Source: an uncultured Desulfovibrio sp. (GTDB taxonomy: Bacteria; Desulfobacterota; Desulfovibrionia; Desulfovibrionales; Desulfovibrionaceae). From it: a DNA stretch of 64,000 nucleotides. Shown piece by piece: positions 8,507 through 17,640 of the stretch (positions are counted from its first letter, which is position 1; the number at the start of each line of letters is the position of its first letter). The translations under genes and the position numbers were made by a program. The notes under the pieces were generated by a model. That model was not told the DNA's origin and searched no databases. It saw only the letters and a program-made list of their open reading frames with translations. Location: positions 1 through 64,000 of the forward strand of contig NZ_CASDOY010000004.1 of NCBI RefSeq assembly GCF_949282365.1, read 5' to 3'.

Positions 8507-9445
8507 ATGACACGACACCCTTCCCTCCGCCACAGCTTCCATGTGACTGTGGGCCTTCTGGCCCTGGCCCTGCTCTTTTTCGCCCTGCCCCTGTCCCTGC
8601 ACGCGGCGGCACGCCCCGTCCATGTCCTGGCCACGACCTATCCCGTCTGGCAACTGGCCCGGCCGCTGGTCGCCGGACTGGACGATGTGCATCTCGACCT
8701 GCTGGTCCCGGCAACGACCGGCTGCCCGCATGACTATGCCCCTACCCCGGCCGATCTGGCCAAGGTCGCGGCCGCTGACATGATCCTGCTCAATGGCCTG
8801 GGCCTGGAAAAGGCCTTTGCCCCGGTGCTGGCCCAGACGGAGGCCCGCAAGGTGGACTGCAGCCAGGGCATCGCCCTGCTGGCCGGCGATGAGGATCACG
8901 AGGCGGCGGGGCATACCCGTCACGAAAGCTACAATCCCCATATCTTCACTTCTCCGGCGGCGGCCTCCCGCATGGTCGGGACCATGGCCGCGGCCCTGGT
9001 CCAGGCCTGCCCGGAACAGGCCGGGACCATAGGCGAGCGGGCGGCGACCCTGCAAAAGACGCTGCTGGACGTCGAACAGCGGCTCGCGGCCCTGGGGACG
9101 GCCCATCCCGGCGCCTGCGTCCTGCTGCAGCATGACTCCCTGGCCTACATGATGCGTTCCGCCGGACTGTCCGTCATGGACGTCCTGCAGGAAAACGAGG
9201 AGCAGGCCCCCTCCGCCGCCCGGTTGCTGGAATGCATCACACACATCCAGAAGGCCCGCCCTGTGCTGCTGATAGGCGAACCCCAGTTCTCGCCCCGGCC
9301 GCTGGAGACCCTGGCCGCCGAGACCGGCGTCCCCGTCATCCAGCTGGAATCCCTGGCCTCCGGACCGGAAAACACACCGCCGGACTATTTTGCACAGCAG
9401 ATGCGCCACAACTGCCAGATCCTTGAAAATGCCCTTGCCCACTAA
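8507..9445 (+). CDS. znuA: Metal ABC transporter substrate-binding protein (ZnuA-like)
   Basis: 312 aa periplasmic cluster A-I binding protein for Zn or Mn. The signal peptide is hydrophobic (GLLALALLFFALPLSLHAAA). The metal loop is represented by CPHDYAPTP, and the His/Asp-rich stretch DEDHEAAGHTRH precedes the family motif NPHIF. The ATG at 8507 is used because an upstream in-frame ATG lies between the -35 and -10. Its 3' end overlaps znuC by 17 nt. Zinc is inferred from the His-rich loop and the operator; manganese is possible. Confidence 0.85.
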   Translation: MTRHPSLRHSFHVTVGLLALALLFFALPLSLHAAARPVHVLATTYPVWQLARPLVAGLDDVHLDLLVPATTGCPHDYAPTPADLAKVAAADMILLNGLGLEKAFAPVLAQTEARKVDCSQGIALLAGDEDHEAAGHTRHESYNPHIFTSPAAASRMVGTMAAALVQACPEQAGTIGERAATLQKTLLDVEQRLAALGTAHPGACVLLQHDSLAYMMRSAGLSVMDVLQENEEQAPSAARLLECITHIQKARPVLLIGEPQFSPRPLETLAAETGVPVIQLESLASGPENTPPDYFAQQMRHNCQILENALAH

Positions 9446-10268
9446 CGCCGCAGCAGCCATCGACATCGTCCATGTGGACGTCCGCCGGGGCGATCTCCAT
9501 ATCCTGCAGGATATCTCGACCACGGTTCCCCAGGGCAGCAGCACCGTGCTGGTGGGTCCCAACGGCGCCGGGAAAAGTACCCTGCTGCACTGCATCATCG
9601 ACGAGATCGCCTATACCGGGGACATCCGCATGCGGACTCCCGGCGGCGGGAGGCCCCGTCTGGCCTATGTGCCGCAGAACCTGCAGATGGACAGCGCCCT
9701 GCCCCTGACCGTGGCCGAATTCCTCTCCCTGGGGCATCAGCGCCGTCCCCTGTGGCTCGGCATCAAGGGCAGCGCCTCCCGGCGCGCCCGCGCGGCCCTG
9801 TCCCCCGTGCATGCGGAGCATCTGATCCGCCGCCGCATGAGCGATCTTTCGGGCGGGGAACTGCGTCGTGTCCTGCTGGCCGCGGCCCTGTCCCGCGAGC
9901 CGGACATCCTGCTGCTGGACGAACCGGCGGCGGGGGTCGATTTCCAGGGCGAGCGGCTTTTCTGGGATGTCCTCGACAGCGCCCGACGCCAGCAGGGCTT
10001 CACCCAGCTGATGGTGACGCACAATTTGCCGCTGGCGGCCCACTATGCCGACCATGTCATCGGCCTGAACAAAAAAGTCATCGCCCAGGGCCCGCCCCAG
10101 ACGACCCTGACGGCGGCCATCCTGATGAAACTGTTTGGCGTCCCCATCCATCTCTATCCCAACCAGTGCGAACATCCCGAAGCCGCCTGCAACAAGTGCG
10201 GCGCCCTGTGTCATGCCCTGCGCATGGCGCCTGCGGGCAGGGAGGACAGGGGGCAGCGCCATGCCTGA
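9429..10268 (+). CDS. znuC: Metal ABC transporter ATP-binding protein (ZnuC-like)
   Basis: 279 aa ATPase that powers the ZnuA/ZnuB importer. Walker A is GPNGAGKST, the signature is LSGGELRRVL and Walker B is ILLLDEP, followed by the switch histidine in MVTHNLP. An unusual C-terminal tail carries Cys and His residues (CEHPEAACNKCGALCH), which could bind metal and provide feedback. It overlaps both neighbours, indicating translational coupling. Confidence 0.88.
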   Translation: MPLPTNAAAAIDIVHVDVRRGDLHILQDISTTVPQGSSTVLVGPNGAGKSTLLHCIIDEIAYTGDIRMRTPGGGRPRLAYVPQNLQMDSALPLTVAEFLSLGHQRRPLWLGIKGSASRRARAALSPVHAEHLIRRRMSDLSGGELRRVLLAAALSREPDILLLDEPAAGVDFQGERLFWDVLDSARRQQGFTQLMVTHNLPLAAHYADHVIGLNKKVIAQGPPQTTLTAAILMKLFGVPIHLYPNQCEHPEAACNKCGALCHALRMAPAGREDRGQRHA

Positions 10269-11127
10269 TCTTGCAGCCGTCTGCCATCTTTTTTCCCTGC
10301 TGCCGCTGGACTGCCTGAAACTGGGCTTCATGCAGCAGGCCTTGCTGGCCGTCCTGCTGCTCATGCCCATGACGGCCGCCCTGGGGGTGGAGGTCATCTC
10401 CTTCCGCATGGCTTTCTTTTCCGACGCCATCGGCCATTCGGCCTTTGCCGGCGTGGCCCTGGGGCTGCTGCTGGCCGTGGACCCGCACTGGTCCATGCCT
10501 GTCTTCGGCGTGCTGGTGGGGCTGGCGGTCATGGCCGTACGCCGGGGCAGCGCCCTGTCGTCCGATACGGTCATCGGCATCGTCTTTTCCGCCGTCGTGG
10601 CCTTCGGTCTGGCCGTCGTCAGCCGCCAGCCGGGCATGGCCCGCACCATGCAGCAATTCCTCTACGGCGACGTGCTGACCGTGAGCCAGGGCGAGATCCT
10701 CTGCCTCGCCGTCCTCTTCCTCGCCATGCTGCTGTTCCAGATCATCGGCTACAACCGCCTGCTCTACATCGCCCTCAACCCCGTCATGGCACGGGTCCAC
10801 GGTATCAGGGTCTGCCTGTGGCAGTATGCCTTTTCCGGCCTGCTGGCCCTGGTCGTCATGTTCTGCGTCTGGACGGTAGGCGTCCTGCTGGTCACGGCCA
10901 TGCTCATCGTCCCGGCAGCGGCGGGCCGCAATTTCGCCCAGACCGCAGGCGGCATGTTCTGGTGGGCCCAGGTCGTGGCCGTCAGCTCCGGCGTGGCCGG
11001 CCTGCTGCTCTCGGCGCAGGAGTGGCTTTCCACGGCCAGCGGCGCCACCATGATCCTGGTGGCCTGCCTGTGGTTCGCGCTCAGCAGCGTCTGGGCCCGC
11101 CTGCGCCGTCCCCACCGCCTCTCCTGA
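10261..11127 (+). CDS. znuB: Metal ABC transporter permease (ZnuB-like)
   Basis: 288 aa, about eight hydrophobic helices, ABC-3 permease family. Typical motifs are MTAALGVEVISFRMAFFSDAI near the first helices and MLIVPAAAGRNFA in the later ones. The ATG at 10261 overlaps the last codons of znuC. It forms the membrane channel of the importer. Confidence 0.88.
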   Translation: MPDLAAVCHLFSLLPLDCLKLGFMQQALLAVLLLMPMTAALGVEVISFRMAFFSDAIGHSAFAGVALGLLLAVDPHWSMPVFGVLVGLAVMAVRRGSALSSDTVIGIVFSAVVAFGLAVVSRQPGMARTMQQFLYGDVLTVSQGEILCLAVLFLAMLLFQIIGYNRLLYIALNPVMARVHGIRVCLWQYAFSGLLALVVMFCVWTVGVLLVTAMLIVPAAAGRNFAQTAGGMFWWAQVVAVSSGVAGLLLSAQEWLSTASGATMILVACLWFALSSVWARLRRPHRLS

Positions 11128-11463
11128 CCCCGACGCCCCGGGGCCGGACGCGCCCCGTCCCCGGCTCCCGCCGTCCCGCTTTGCCGGGACGCAGGCCCGG
11201 CCCGCGCGGGCTGGCGTCCTTCCCCATCCCCGTCTGCCGTCCCCTGCCGTATCGGCCTCTCCCGCGCGCGCCAGCTGAAGGGACATTGCCTCCCCACATC
11301 CCGATGCCCGGCTGTCCGGGCCGCCACTGCCGACACGGTGGTCCCGGCAAGGGCATCCGGGAGCATGCCGCCGCACGGCGATCACCAAAGTGGGGCTTTC
11401 GCCCCGCATCCGGCCCTCCTCCGCCCTGCCGGCAGACAGGAAAGGCCAGCCTGCAGATAGACT
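11128..11463. other. GC-rich intergenic stretch, no gene recognised
   Basis: About 340 nt after znuB have no supported gene and no clear terminator. One short hairpin (GTCCCG/CGGGAC near 11173) is present without a T-run. Confidence 0.5.
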
Positions 11464-11492
11464 TTGACAAGACCGGCACCTGGGCCTAGCAT
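11464..11492 (+). promoter_or_regulatory. Sigma-70 promoter of the AEC carrier gene
   Basis: TTGACA (11464-11469), 17-nt spacer, TAGCAT (11487-11492). A transcription start near 11499 excludes the ATG at 11496 and supports the internal ATG at 11568. Confidence 0.6.
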
Positions 11493-11567
11493 GGCATGGG
11501 TATCGGCATCGGCAATGCCTTGCGCCACGCGGCACGCCAGCCGATACCGGAACCGGACTGCATCGTT

Positions 11568-12518
11568 ATGGACAGGTTGCTCCTTTCCCTCTGCCTTATC
11601 TTCATCAGCCTTGCTGCGGGCTATGCCGCACAGCGCCTGCTGCGCATCCCCCGCCCCAGGATGGAGACTGTCCGACGGCGCATGCAGTCGCTCGCCGTGT
11701 TCTGCCTGATCCCCTGCTCCGCCATGCTGTCCCTGTGGGGCCTGCCCGCGCCGGATCCCCGCCTGCTGACGCTCCCGCTGCTGGGCATCACCGCCTGGAT
11801 CTGGGGCGGTTTCCTTTCCCTGCAGGCGGCCCGGCGACTGCGGCTGGAGCCTTCCCGCACCGGCAGTTTCTACTGCTGCGGCACTTTTTCCAACCTCGGC
11901 GCTGTGGGCGCTCTGGTCTCCGTACTTTTTTTCGGCGAAAAAGCCATCGCCATCGTGGCCCTGTTCAGGCTCTGTGAAGAGATGTTCTATTTCGGCATCG
12001 CCTTTCCCGTGGCGCGGCACCTGGGCGGCGGCCAGGGGGGATTCCACTTTCGTTCCTTCCGGCCGGACCCCGTGCTGCTGCTCATCCTGACGGCTCTGGG
12101 CCTGGGTCTTGTCCTGAACGTGCTGGATGTTCCCCGGCCTGCCTCCCTGGGCCCGCTGGCCTCGGCGGCCATGCTGCTGGCAACGGTCCTGTTCCTCTTT
12201 GCCATCGGCCTCGGGCTGCGGCCCTCGCGCATCTCCTGCTACACGCGCGAAGCCGCGGCCCTGGCTGCCGTCAAGTTCATCGGCGTCCCGGCCCTGCTGG
12301 TGCCGCTGGCCGGGCTGGCCGGGCTGGGCGGCATCGACGGGGGGCTGCCGCTCCGGGTCGTGACCGTCCTTTCCTGCATGCCTGTGGCCATGACGGCCCT
12401 GGTCCCGCCGGTGCTGTTCCGACTCGATGTCGATCTGGCCAATGCCCTGTGGATATTCTCCACCCTGGCCCTGATCATCATCTTGCCTGTGCTGTATGTC
12501 GTCCTGCCGCTTTTGTGA
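11568..12518 (+). CDS. AEC-family membrane carrier
   Basis: 316 aa, about ten predicted TM helices in two inverted halves of five, characteristic of the auxin-efflux-carrier/malate permease family. Visible family-type motifs are FCLIPCSAMLSLWGL, FSNLGAVGAL (unwound helix) and VVTVLSCMPVAMTALVPPV. The substrate is unknown; bacterial members mostly move organic acids or amino acids. The start at 11568 is chosen from the promoter position; the ribosome site is weak. Confidence 0.75.
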   Translation: MDRLLLSLCLIFISLAAGYAAQRLLRIPRPRMETVRRRMQSLAVFCLIPCSAMLSLWGLPAPDPRLLTLPLLGITAWIWGGFLSLQAARRLRLEPSRTGSFYCCGTFSNLGAVGALVSVLFFGEKAIAIVALFRLCEEMFYFGIAFPVARHLGGGQGGFHFRSFRPDPVLLLILTALGLGLVLNVLDVPRPASLGPLASAAMLLATVLFLFAIGLGLRPSRISCYTREAAALAAVKFIGVPALLVPLAGLAGLGGIDGGLPLRVVTVLSCMPVAMTALVPPVLFRLDVDLANALWIFSTLALIIILPVLYVVLPLL

Positions 12519-12591
12519 GGCGTTGCCGCATGTCGTGGGGACCTGCGGCCAGACGCCACTGCAGGACGTTTTATCCTGAGGAGGATGTTCT

Positions 12592-13668
12592 ATGAAAGGT
12601 TGTTATCGCTGGGTCGTCCTGGCCCTGTGTGCCTGTCTGCTGGCGCTGCCGGCCACGGCGGCCCCGTACAAAAGCGAATACAAACTGAGCGTCGTACCCG
12701 GCGCCACGTCCGGCTGGGGCCTGACCGGGACCTTCTTCGCCGACCTGGTGCGCGAACGCAGCCAGGGGCGCATCAATATCAAGGTCTACCACTCCAGCCA
12801 GCTGCTGGCCGGCAAGCAGACCTCCGAATTCCTGCTGCTGCGCAACGGCGCCATCGACTTTGCCCTGGCGTCCACCATCAACTGGTCGCCCCAGATCAAG
12901 GAACTGAACCTGCCCGCCCTGCCCTTCCTCCTGGCGGTGGAGCCTGACCGCTACAAGGCCATGGACGCCATCCTGGCCGGCAAATCCGGCAAGATGATGA
13001 CCGAAGCCGTGGAAAAGAAGGGCGTCAAGATCCTCGGCTGGACCGAGAACGGCTTTCGCGAACTGACGACGTCCAAGGGCCCCATCACCAAGGCTGAGGA
13101 CCTGCGCGGCCTGAAGATTCGCGTGGTGGGCAGCCCCATCTTCATCGAGACCTTCCGCGCGCTGGGCGCCAACCCCGTGAACATGAACTGGAGCGAGGCC
13201 ACCACCGGTTTCCAGCAGGGCGTGGTCGACGGGCAGGAAAACCCCACCAACGGCATCAATATCCCGCTCAAGATCTGGGATTACCACAAGTTCCACTGCG
13301 ACTGGCACTACATCATCGACCCTCTGATGCTGAGCGTGAACCCCCGCGTCTGGAAGTCCTTCAGCCCTGAAGACCAGAAGCTGCTGCTGGAATGCGCCGT
13401 GGAGACCGAAAAGTACGGCAAGGCCCTGTCCCGGCTGGGCATGGATGACGGTTCCGCCCTGGCCTATCTCAAGAGCATCGGCAAGCTGCCGGAAGCCACG
13501 GATCCCTACGCGGTCATGGAAGCCAACGGCATGACGGTGTCCCGCCTGAGCAAGGAAGAGATCGCTGCCCTGGCCAAGGCCACCGAAGGCGTGCGCAAGG
13601 ATTGGACCGCCAAGATCGGCGCCGGTCTGGTCAAGGCCGCCGAGGAGGACATGGCCTCTGTCCGCTAG
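12592..13668 (+). CDS. dctP: TRAP transporter substrate-binding protein DctP
   Basis: 358 aa with a classic signal peptide (CACLLALPATAA). DctP-fold landmarks are the FFADLVRERSQGRINIKVY region, LKIRVVGSPIFIETFRALGANPV with the conserved Arg that usually clamps a carboxylate, and VVDGQENPTNGI. It captures an organic acid in the periplasm for the DctQM permease. A strong ribosome site, GAGGAGGATGTTCT, precedes the ATG. Confidence 0.92.
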   Translation: MKGCYRWVVLALCACLLALPATAAPYKSEYKLSVVPGATSGWGLTGTFFADLVRERSQGRINIKVYHSSQLLAGKQTSEFLLLRNGAIDFALASTINWSPQIKELNLPALPFLLAVEPDRYKAMDAILAGKSGKMMTEAVEKKGVKILGWTENGFRELTTSKGPITKAEDLRGLKIRVVGSPIFIETFRALGANPVNMNWSEATTGFQQGVVDGQENPTNGINIPLKIWDYHKFHCDWHYIIDPLMLSVNPRVWKSFSPEDQKLLLECAVETEKYGKALSRLGMDDGSALAYLKSIGKLPEATDPYAVMEANGMTVSRLSKEEIAALAKATEGVRKDWTAKIGAGLVKAAEEDMASVR

Positions 13669-13714
13669 GGGAGGCCCCTGGCGACGGATAGCTCTGATTT
13701 CAGTTTTTGTTGTG

Positions 13715-13736
13715 CGGGGAGGGCCGGCCCTCCCCG
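13715..13736 (+). promoter_or_regulatory. Perfect intercistronic stem-loop between dctP and dctQ
   Basis: A 22-nt perfect palindrome (11-bp arms centred at 13725/13726, GGGGAGGGCC then GGCCCTCCCC) lies in the 80-nt gap and is not followed by a T-run. Such structures often stabilise the upstream binding-protein mRNA relative to the permease mRNA (inference). Confidence 0.7.
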
Positions 13737-13748
13737 TCTAACCACCGG

Positions 13749-14228
13749 ATGGATTCGATGCTGCGTTTTCTGGATACGCGCCTGGAAGAGATGCTGGGGG
13801 CGCTGCTGCTGGCGGTGATGGTGACCATCGCCTTCGTCAATGTGGTCGTGCGCTACTGCACGCCGTTTTCTTTTGCCTGGACAGAGGAGCTGACCATCAA
13901 CTTCTTTGTCTGGATCGTCTTGCTGGGTTCGGCCCGCTCGTTCCGTGAAGGCAGCCATCTGGGCATGAGCATCCTGTATGATGCCCTGCCCAAGTCCTTG
14001 CGCTTTGGCTGCTACCTGCTGTCCGTGGCGCTGTGCCTGGCCTTTTTCGGCGCCCTGGCCTGGACCGGCTGGCTGGAAGTGCGGGACGAATTCGAGCTGG
14101 AGGTCATTTCCGAATCGCTGGCCATCCCCGTCTGGTGGTACACCATCGCCACGCCGCTGTTCTCCATCCTGACCATTTTTCGCATGCTGCAACGCGCCTG
14201 CGCCGACCTGCGCGGCGGCAGCTACTAG
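13749..14228 (+). CDS. dctQ: TRAP transporter small permease DctQ
   Basis: 159 aa with four predicted TM helices. The family pattern RYCTPFSFAWTEELT and the following WIVLLGSA helix are present. It pairs with DctM to form the membrane unit. ATG codons at 13749 and 13758 are both possible; 13749 is used. Ten nt separate it from dctM. Confidence 0.88.
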   Translation: MDSMLRFLDTRLEEMLGALLLAVMVTIAFVNVVVRYCTPFSFAWTEELTINFFVWIVLLGSARSFREGSHLGMSILYDALPKSLRFGCYLLSVALCLAFFGALAWTGWLEVRDEFELEVISESLAIPVWWYTIATPLFSILTIFRMLQRACADLRGGSY

Positions 14229-14237
14229 GAGGCCCGT

Positions 14238-15539
14238 GTGGAAAGCGTATCCCTGCTGCACGATCCGGCTTTCTGGCTGCTGATCCTGTTCATCATCCCG
14301 CTGGTCCTGCGCGTGCCCATCGCCCTGGCCCTGGGCTTTTCCGCCCTGGTGGTCGTCTGGCAATGGGACCTCGGCTTCAGCATGCTCTCGTACAACTTCT
14401 TTGCCGGTATCGCCAAATTCCCCCTGCTGGCCATCCCCTTCTTCATCCTGGCAGGCTACATCATGGAGCGCTCCGGCATCGCCGCGCGCATCGTCGCCCT
14501 GATGGAGGCCCTGGTGGGCTCCATGACCGGCGGCCTGGCGCTGGCCACCGTGGCCGTGGCCACCTTCTGGGGCGCCGTCAGCGGTTCGGGGCCGGCCACC
14601 GTGGCGGCCCTGGGCCTGATACTGATCCCCGGCATGGCCAAGGCCGGCTATGACAAGGCCTTTGCCGCGGCCACGGTTTCCGTCACCTCCGGCCTGGCCA
14701 TCGTCATCCCCCCCAGCATCGCCTTCATCGTCTACGGCAGCGTGGCCGATGTGTCGGTGCCCGCCCTCTTTGCCGCCGGTTTCGTCCCGGGCATCGTGGT
14801 GGCCCTGTTCATCATGGCCGCCGTGCTCATCATTTCCCGCAAACGGGGCTACAGGGGGCAGGCCAGCGGCAAGAGCGTGGGCACGGCCCTCAGGGAAGCC
14901 TTCTGGGGCATCATGACCCCGGTGGTCATCCTCGGCGGTATCTACGGCGGTGTGTTCACCCCCACGGAAGCCGCGGCTGTGGCCGTTTTCTACGGTTTGT
15001 TCGTGGGCGTGTTCATCTACCGTACCATCGACAGCCTGCGCATCCTGGGCGAGATCTTCGCGGCCAGCATCAAGGCCACGGCGGTCGTCATGCTGGTCGT
15101 GACCTGTGCGGGCCTGTTCTCCTGGGTGGCCTCCACCGTGGGACTGGTGGAAAAAGGCTCTGCCGTGCTTCTGGCAGTCTCGGACAATCAGTGGATCGTC
15201 CTCCTGATGATCAACATCATCCTGCTGCTGGCGGGCATGCTGCTGGACGCCATTTCCATCTACTACGTTTTTCTGCCCTTCATGCTGCCCATCATGGCCC
15301 ACTTCAACTGGGACCCGGTGTGGTTCGGCATCATGATGACCGTCAACCTGGCCGTGGGCCAGGTCACGCCGCCTGTGGCCGTGAACCTGTATGTGGGCGC
15401 CAATATCAGCGGCATCAGCATGGAACGCATCAGCAAGGCGGCCCTGCCGCTGATACTGGCCTCCCTGCTGGCGCTGGTCGTCATCATCATCTTCCCCCAG
15501 CTGTCGACCTTCGTGCCGCGCATGCTGGGCCAGATCTAA
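14238..15539 (+). CDS. dctM: TRAP transporter large permease DctM
   Basis: 433 aa with about 12 TM helices. Motifs include PFFILAGYIMERSGIA, WGAVSGSGPATVAALG and the late FGIMMTVNLAVGQVTPPVAVNLYV, all hallmarks of the ion-transporter superfamily subunit. A GTG start at 14238 sits 6 nt after AGGAGG. It imports a carboxylate-type substrate using a Na+ or H+ gradient; the identity is unknown. Confidence 0.92.
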   Translation: MESVSLLHDPAFWLLILFIIPLVLRVPIALALGFSALVVVWQWDLGFSMLSYNFFAGIAKFPLLAIPFFILAGYIMERSGIAARIVALMEALVGSMTGGLALATVAVATFWGAVSGSGPATVAALGLILIPGMAKAGYDKAFAAATVSVTSGLAIVIPPSIAFIVYGSVADVSVPALFAAGFVPGIVVALFIMAAVLIISRKRGYRGQASGKSVGTALREAFWGIMTPVVILGGIYGGVFTPTEAAAVAVFYGLFVGVFIYRTIDSLRILGEIFAASIKATAVVMLVVTCAGLFSWVASTVGLVEKGSAVLLAVSDNQWIVLLMINIILLLAGMLLDAISIYYVFLPFMLPIMAHFNWDPVWFGIMMTVNLAVGQVTPPVAVNLYVGANISGISMERISKAALPLILASLLALVVIIIFPQLSTFVPRMLGQI

Positions 15540-15590
15540 CCGGGCAGGCGGTCTGCCCTGCGGCCGGACTTGCCCAAGGAGCTTTGCATC

Positions 15591-16094
15591 ATGAAATTCG
15601 CCATCATCTACTACAGCAAGACCGGCCATACCCGTGAGATGGCCGGGATCATCGCCCGTGGTCTGGAAGCCGCAGGCGGCGAGGCGCGCATCTTTTCCGT
15701 GGAGGAAGCGCTGGATGCCGCCTATATCGAGCAGTGCGCCGGGGTCATCTTCGGCACGCCCACCTATCTGGCCAATACCTGCTGGCAGATGAAAAAGTGG
15801 TTCGATGAGGATTCGCACGGCATCGCTCTGGCCGGTAAGCTGGGGGGCGTGTTCGCCACCGCCCACTATGCCCAGGGCGGTGCCGATGTGGCCATCATGA
15901 CCATCCTGCCCCACATGCTGGTCAAGGGGATGCTGGTCTATTCCGGAGGGGCCGCACACGGCAAGCCCTATATCCATCTGGGCCCTGTGGCCCTGGACGC
16001 CGTGGGCAACCACTATGAGGAATGCAAGGCCGATTTTGAGATCTTCGGCCGCCGCTTCGCGGAAAAGGCCAGGGAATTGTTCGCCGACAAATAG
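15591..16094 (+). CDS. Flavodoxin-like NAD(P)H-dependent oxidoreductase
   Basis: 167 aa flavodoxin fold. The FMN phosphate loop is YYSKTGHTREM, the second flavin loop is FGTPTYLANTCWQMKKW and the third is ATAHYAQGG, close to WrbA and NADPH-dependent FMN reductases. The ATG at 15591 follows AAGGAG. It ends the TRAP gene group before a strong terminator, so it may be co-transcribed with it. Substrate unknown. Confidence 0.8.
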   Translation: MKFAIIYYSKTGHTREMAGIIARGLEAAGGEARIFSVEEALDAAYIEQCAGVIFGTPTYLANTCWQMKKWFDEDSHGIALAGKLGGVFATAHYAQGGADVAIMTILPHMLVKGMLVYSGGAAHGKPYIHLGPVALDAVGNHYEECKADFEIFGRRFAEKARELFADK

Positions 16095-16161
16095 GCCGGG
16101 CGGCGCGCCCGGAAAAACAGCGGCGGAAAGCCATCAGCCCCGTGCTTTCCCGCCTGATCTG

Positions 16162-16193
16162 ACGGTCTGCCTGACGGCAGACCGTTTTCTTTT
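16162..16193 (+). terminator. Rho-independent terminator
   Basis: ACGGTCTGCC-TGAC-GGCAGACCGT followed by TTTCTTTT. A second GC hairpin (7-bp stem, about 16097-16113, followed by AAAAA) precedes it. It closes the dctPQM/flavodoxin unit. Confidence 0.9.
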
Positions 16194-16977
16194 GGCAAAT
16201 CAGATAGGGTCGGGGCAGCATCCGGCCGAGATTCTATCTGATCCCTTCCATCCACACAGTCTGCGTAAGATTTCCCCCAAGGAACGTTTTTCCATGGAGT
16301 ACCTACTTACCTACTGCCTATATCAGGAGCCAAACCAATATGCCATTTACAGTTCCAGTTCGCATAAGCTAACGTCTTGATGTCGCCCCTGGTGACCTTA
16401 TTTTGATTTGCTCCATTACTGCAGTTGCCAGACCGCAGTCATATGTCGGCAAATCAAAAGGAGTTTTTAGAGCATACGCAACGTGCTAAGCTTTTTTGAA
16501 GCTCCGCTTGGGTGTTCCATGTACACAACGCGCGAACGTGCATCAATGATGCACGTTCGCGCGTTGTGTTTTCGGGGCTTCTGCACCCAAAATCCATATG
16601 CTTCGTGATATTACGTCACAGTGGCGACCCTGGTCCCCATGGACAGCATCATCATTCCCCTAGTCAAATATCGTGATCACGCCCAAGCGCAGCGCACCGT
16701 CCCATTCTCCAGCATCTCGTGAGGACGGCAATTCTGTCCGCCCCTTCATTACCAGCGCCGGCAGAACTCCTTCCTGCCCATCGCAGAAGCATTGCCTGCG
16801 CACAGGCCCTGTCCCTGGCAACCACCGCGCAGGTATCCTCGTGTACGGGGCAGCCCGTGAGCCTTGTTTACCAAGGATTGGAATGCCCCGGCCGTCTGTT
16901 TCGACGGGGCCGCGATACTGACAGGACGAAGCGGCGAACGTCTCTCCCTTTGATTGCGTATGCAACAAAATATATTT
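16194..16977. other. AT-richer region without a recognised gene
   Basis: Nearly 800 nt with lower GC than its surroundings. Apart from the hairpin at 16523-16569 and the 7-nt outer arms TTGGGTG/CACCCAA around it, nothing is recognised. Short open frames here lack ribosome sites and resemble no family. Confidence 0.5.
16523..16569. repeat. 22-bp perfect inverted repeat (hairpin)
   Basis: Arms 16523-16544 and 16548-16569 are fully complementary with a 3-nt loop (AAT), then TTTT on the plus side. It could be a strong terminator or a relic of a mobile element. The outer TTGGGTG (16508-16514) and CACCCAA downstream can extend the structure. Confidence 0.8.
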
Positions 16978-17319
16978 TTATTGCAAATCGAACATGTCCT
17001 TCACTTCTTTTGCATTAAGATTCGTCTTTTCTGTAACGAATTTATAAACTTCTTTTTCACCAAGAGCATTCGTCAGCATGATGACATTCTCATCGCATTT
17101 ATCTATATAGCATGGGATATCAGAATTATCCACCAATATCTCAACTCTTCTGTCTGTTTTAGATTTTACAGTATAATCAAATCCAAAAATTTTTTTCTCG
17201 GTAATGCGCATCAGCACTGAAGGCGTATTTTGCGATTGCCACCAGCCATAAAAATCAAATGCCATGGCCTGACAAGGAACCAGCAGGAAAAAGATGAGCA
17301 CCGCCAAAAATTTTTTCAC
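16978..17319 (-). CDS. Small exported protein of unknown function
   Basis: 113 aa from a GTG start, with AGGAGAAAAGT giving a good ribosome site. The N-terminus is a standard signal peptide (KKFLAVLIFFLLVPCQAMA). The mature part has two cysteines (PCYIDKC) and reads like a small beta-rich periplasmic domain (FDFYGWWQSQNTPSVLMRI). Base composition is clearly AT-richer than the neighbouring operons, suggesting horizontal acquisition. No family recognised. Confidence 0.65.
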   Translation of the reverse strand: MKKFLAVLIFFLLVPCQAMAFDFYGWWQSQNTPSVLMRITEKKIFGFDYTVKSKTDRRVEILVDNSDIPCYIDKCDENVIMLTNALGEKEVYKFVTEKTNLNAKEVKDMFDLQ

Positions 17320-17373
17320 ACTTTTCTCCTTTTCTCTTTAATCCAGACAGATTAGCGCAGTTTTTATTATTTT

Positions 17374-17640
17374 TCAAGGAAATATCCATTGATCTTGTAT
17401 ATCTTTTCTCTTCGATGTTGTCATCCATCTCATTTGATCATATACACTTTCATGAAAGACACTGACATAACCCGTAGAACCGTCTTCTTCTTTACAAAAA
17501 GTGATACGATATATAATTTCTTTCTCGATACAACTATATATCTTTATCAATAGGTTCTCATACGCCGGACGATCAAAATATGTTATACATGTATAGATGA
17601 TATATAAAAACCAGATACAGCTTATAGGCTTATTACAAAC
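17374..17640 (-). pseudogene. Open frame without ATG, probable gene remnant
   Basis: The minus strand is open for 88 codons from 17640 to a TGA at 17374-17376 but has no ATG near its start. The translation has natural protein composition (for example ITYFDRPAYENLLIKIYS and VSVFHESVYDQMRW). A TTG inside ENLL could start a shorter product. It follows the 113-aa exported gene's upstream side in the same AT-rich patch and is probably the 3' end of a truncated gene. No family recognised. Confidence 0.4.

Noticed and set aside
13665..16013. 782-codon minus-strand frame opposite dctQ and dctM
   Set aside because: Repetitive His/Gly/Asp-rich translation and no ribosome site; TRAP permease genes are certain on the other strand.
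16508..16592. Integron attC site
   Set aside because: The arms do not contain the RYYYAAC/GTTRRRY core sites and no integrase is nearby.
16660..16968. 102-codon minus-strand frame
   Set aside because: No ribosome site, no protein-like pattern, and it spans a composition change.
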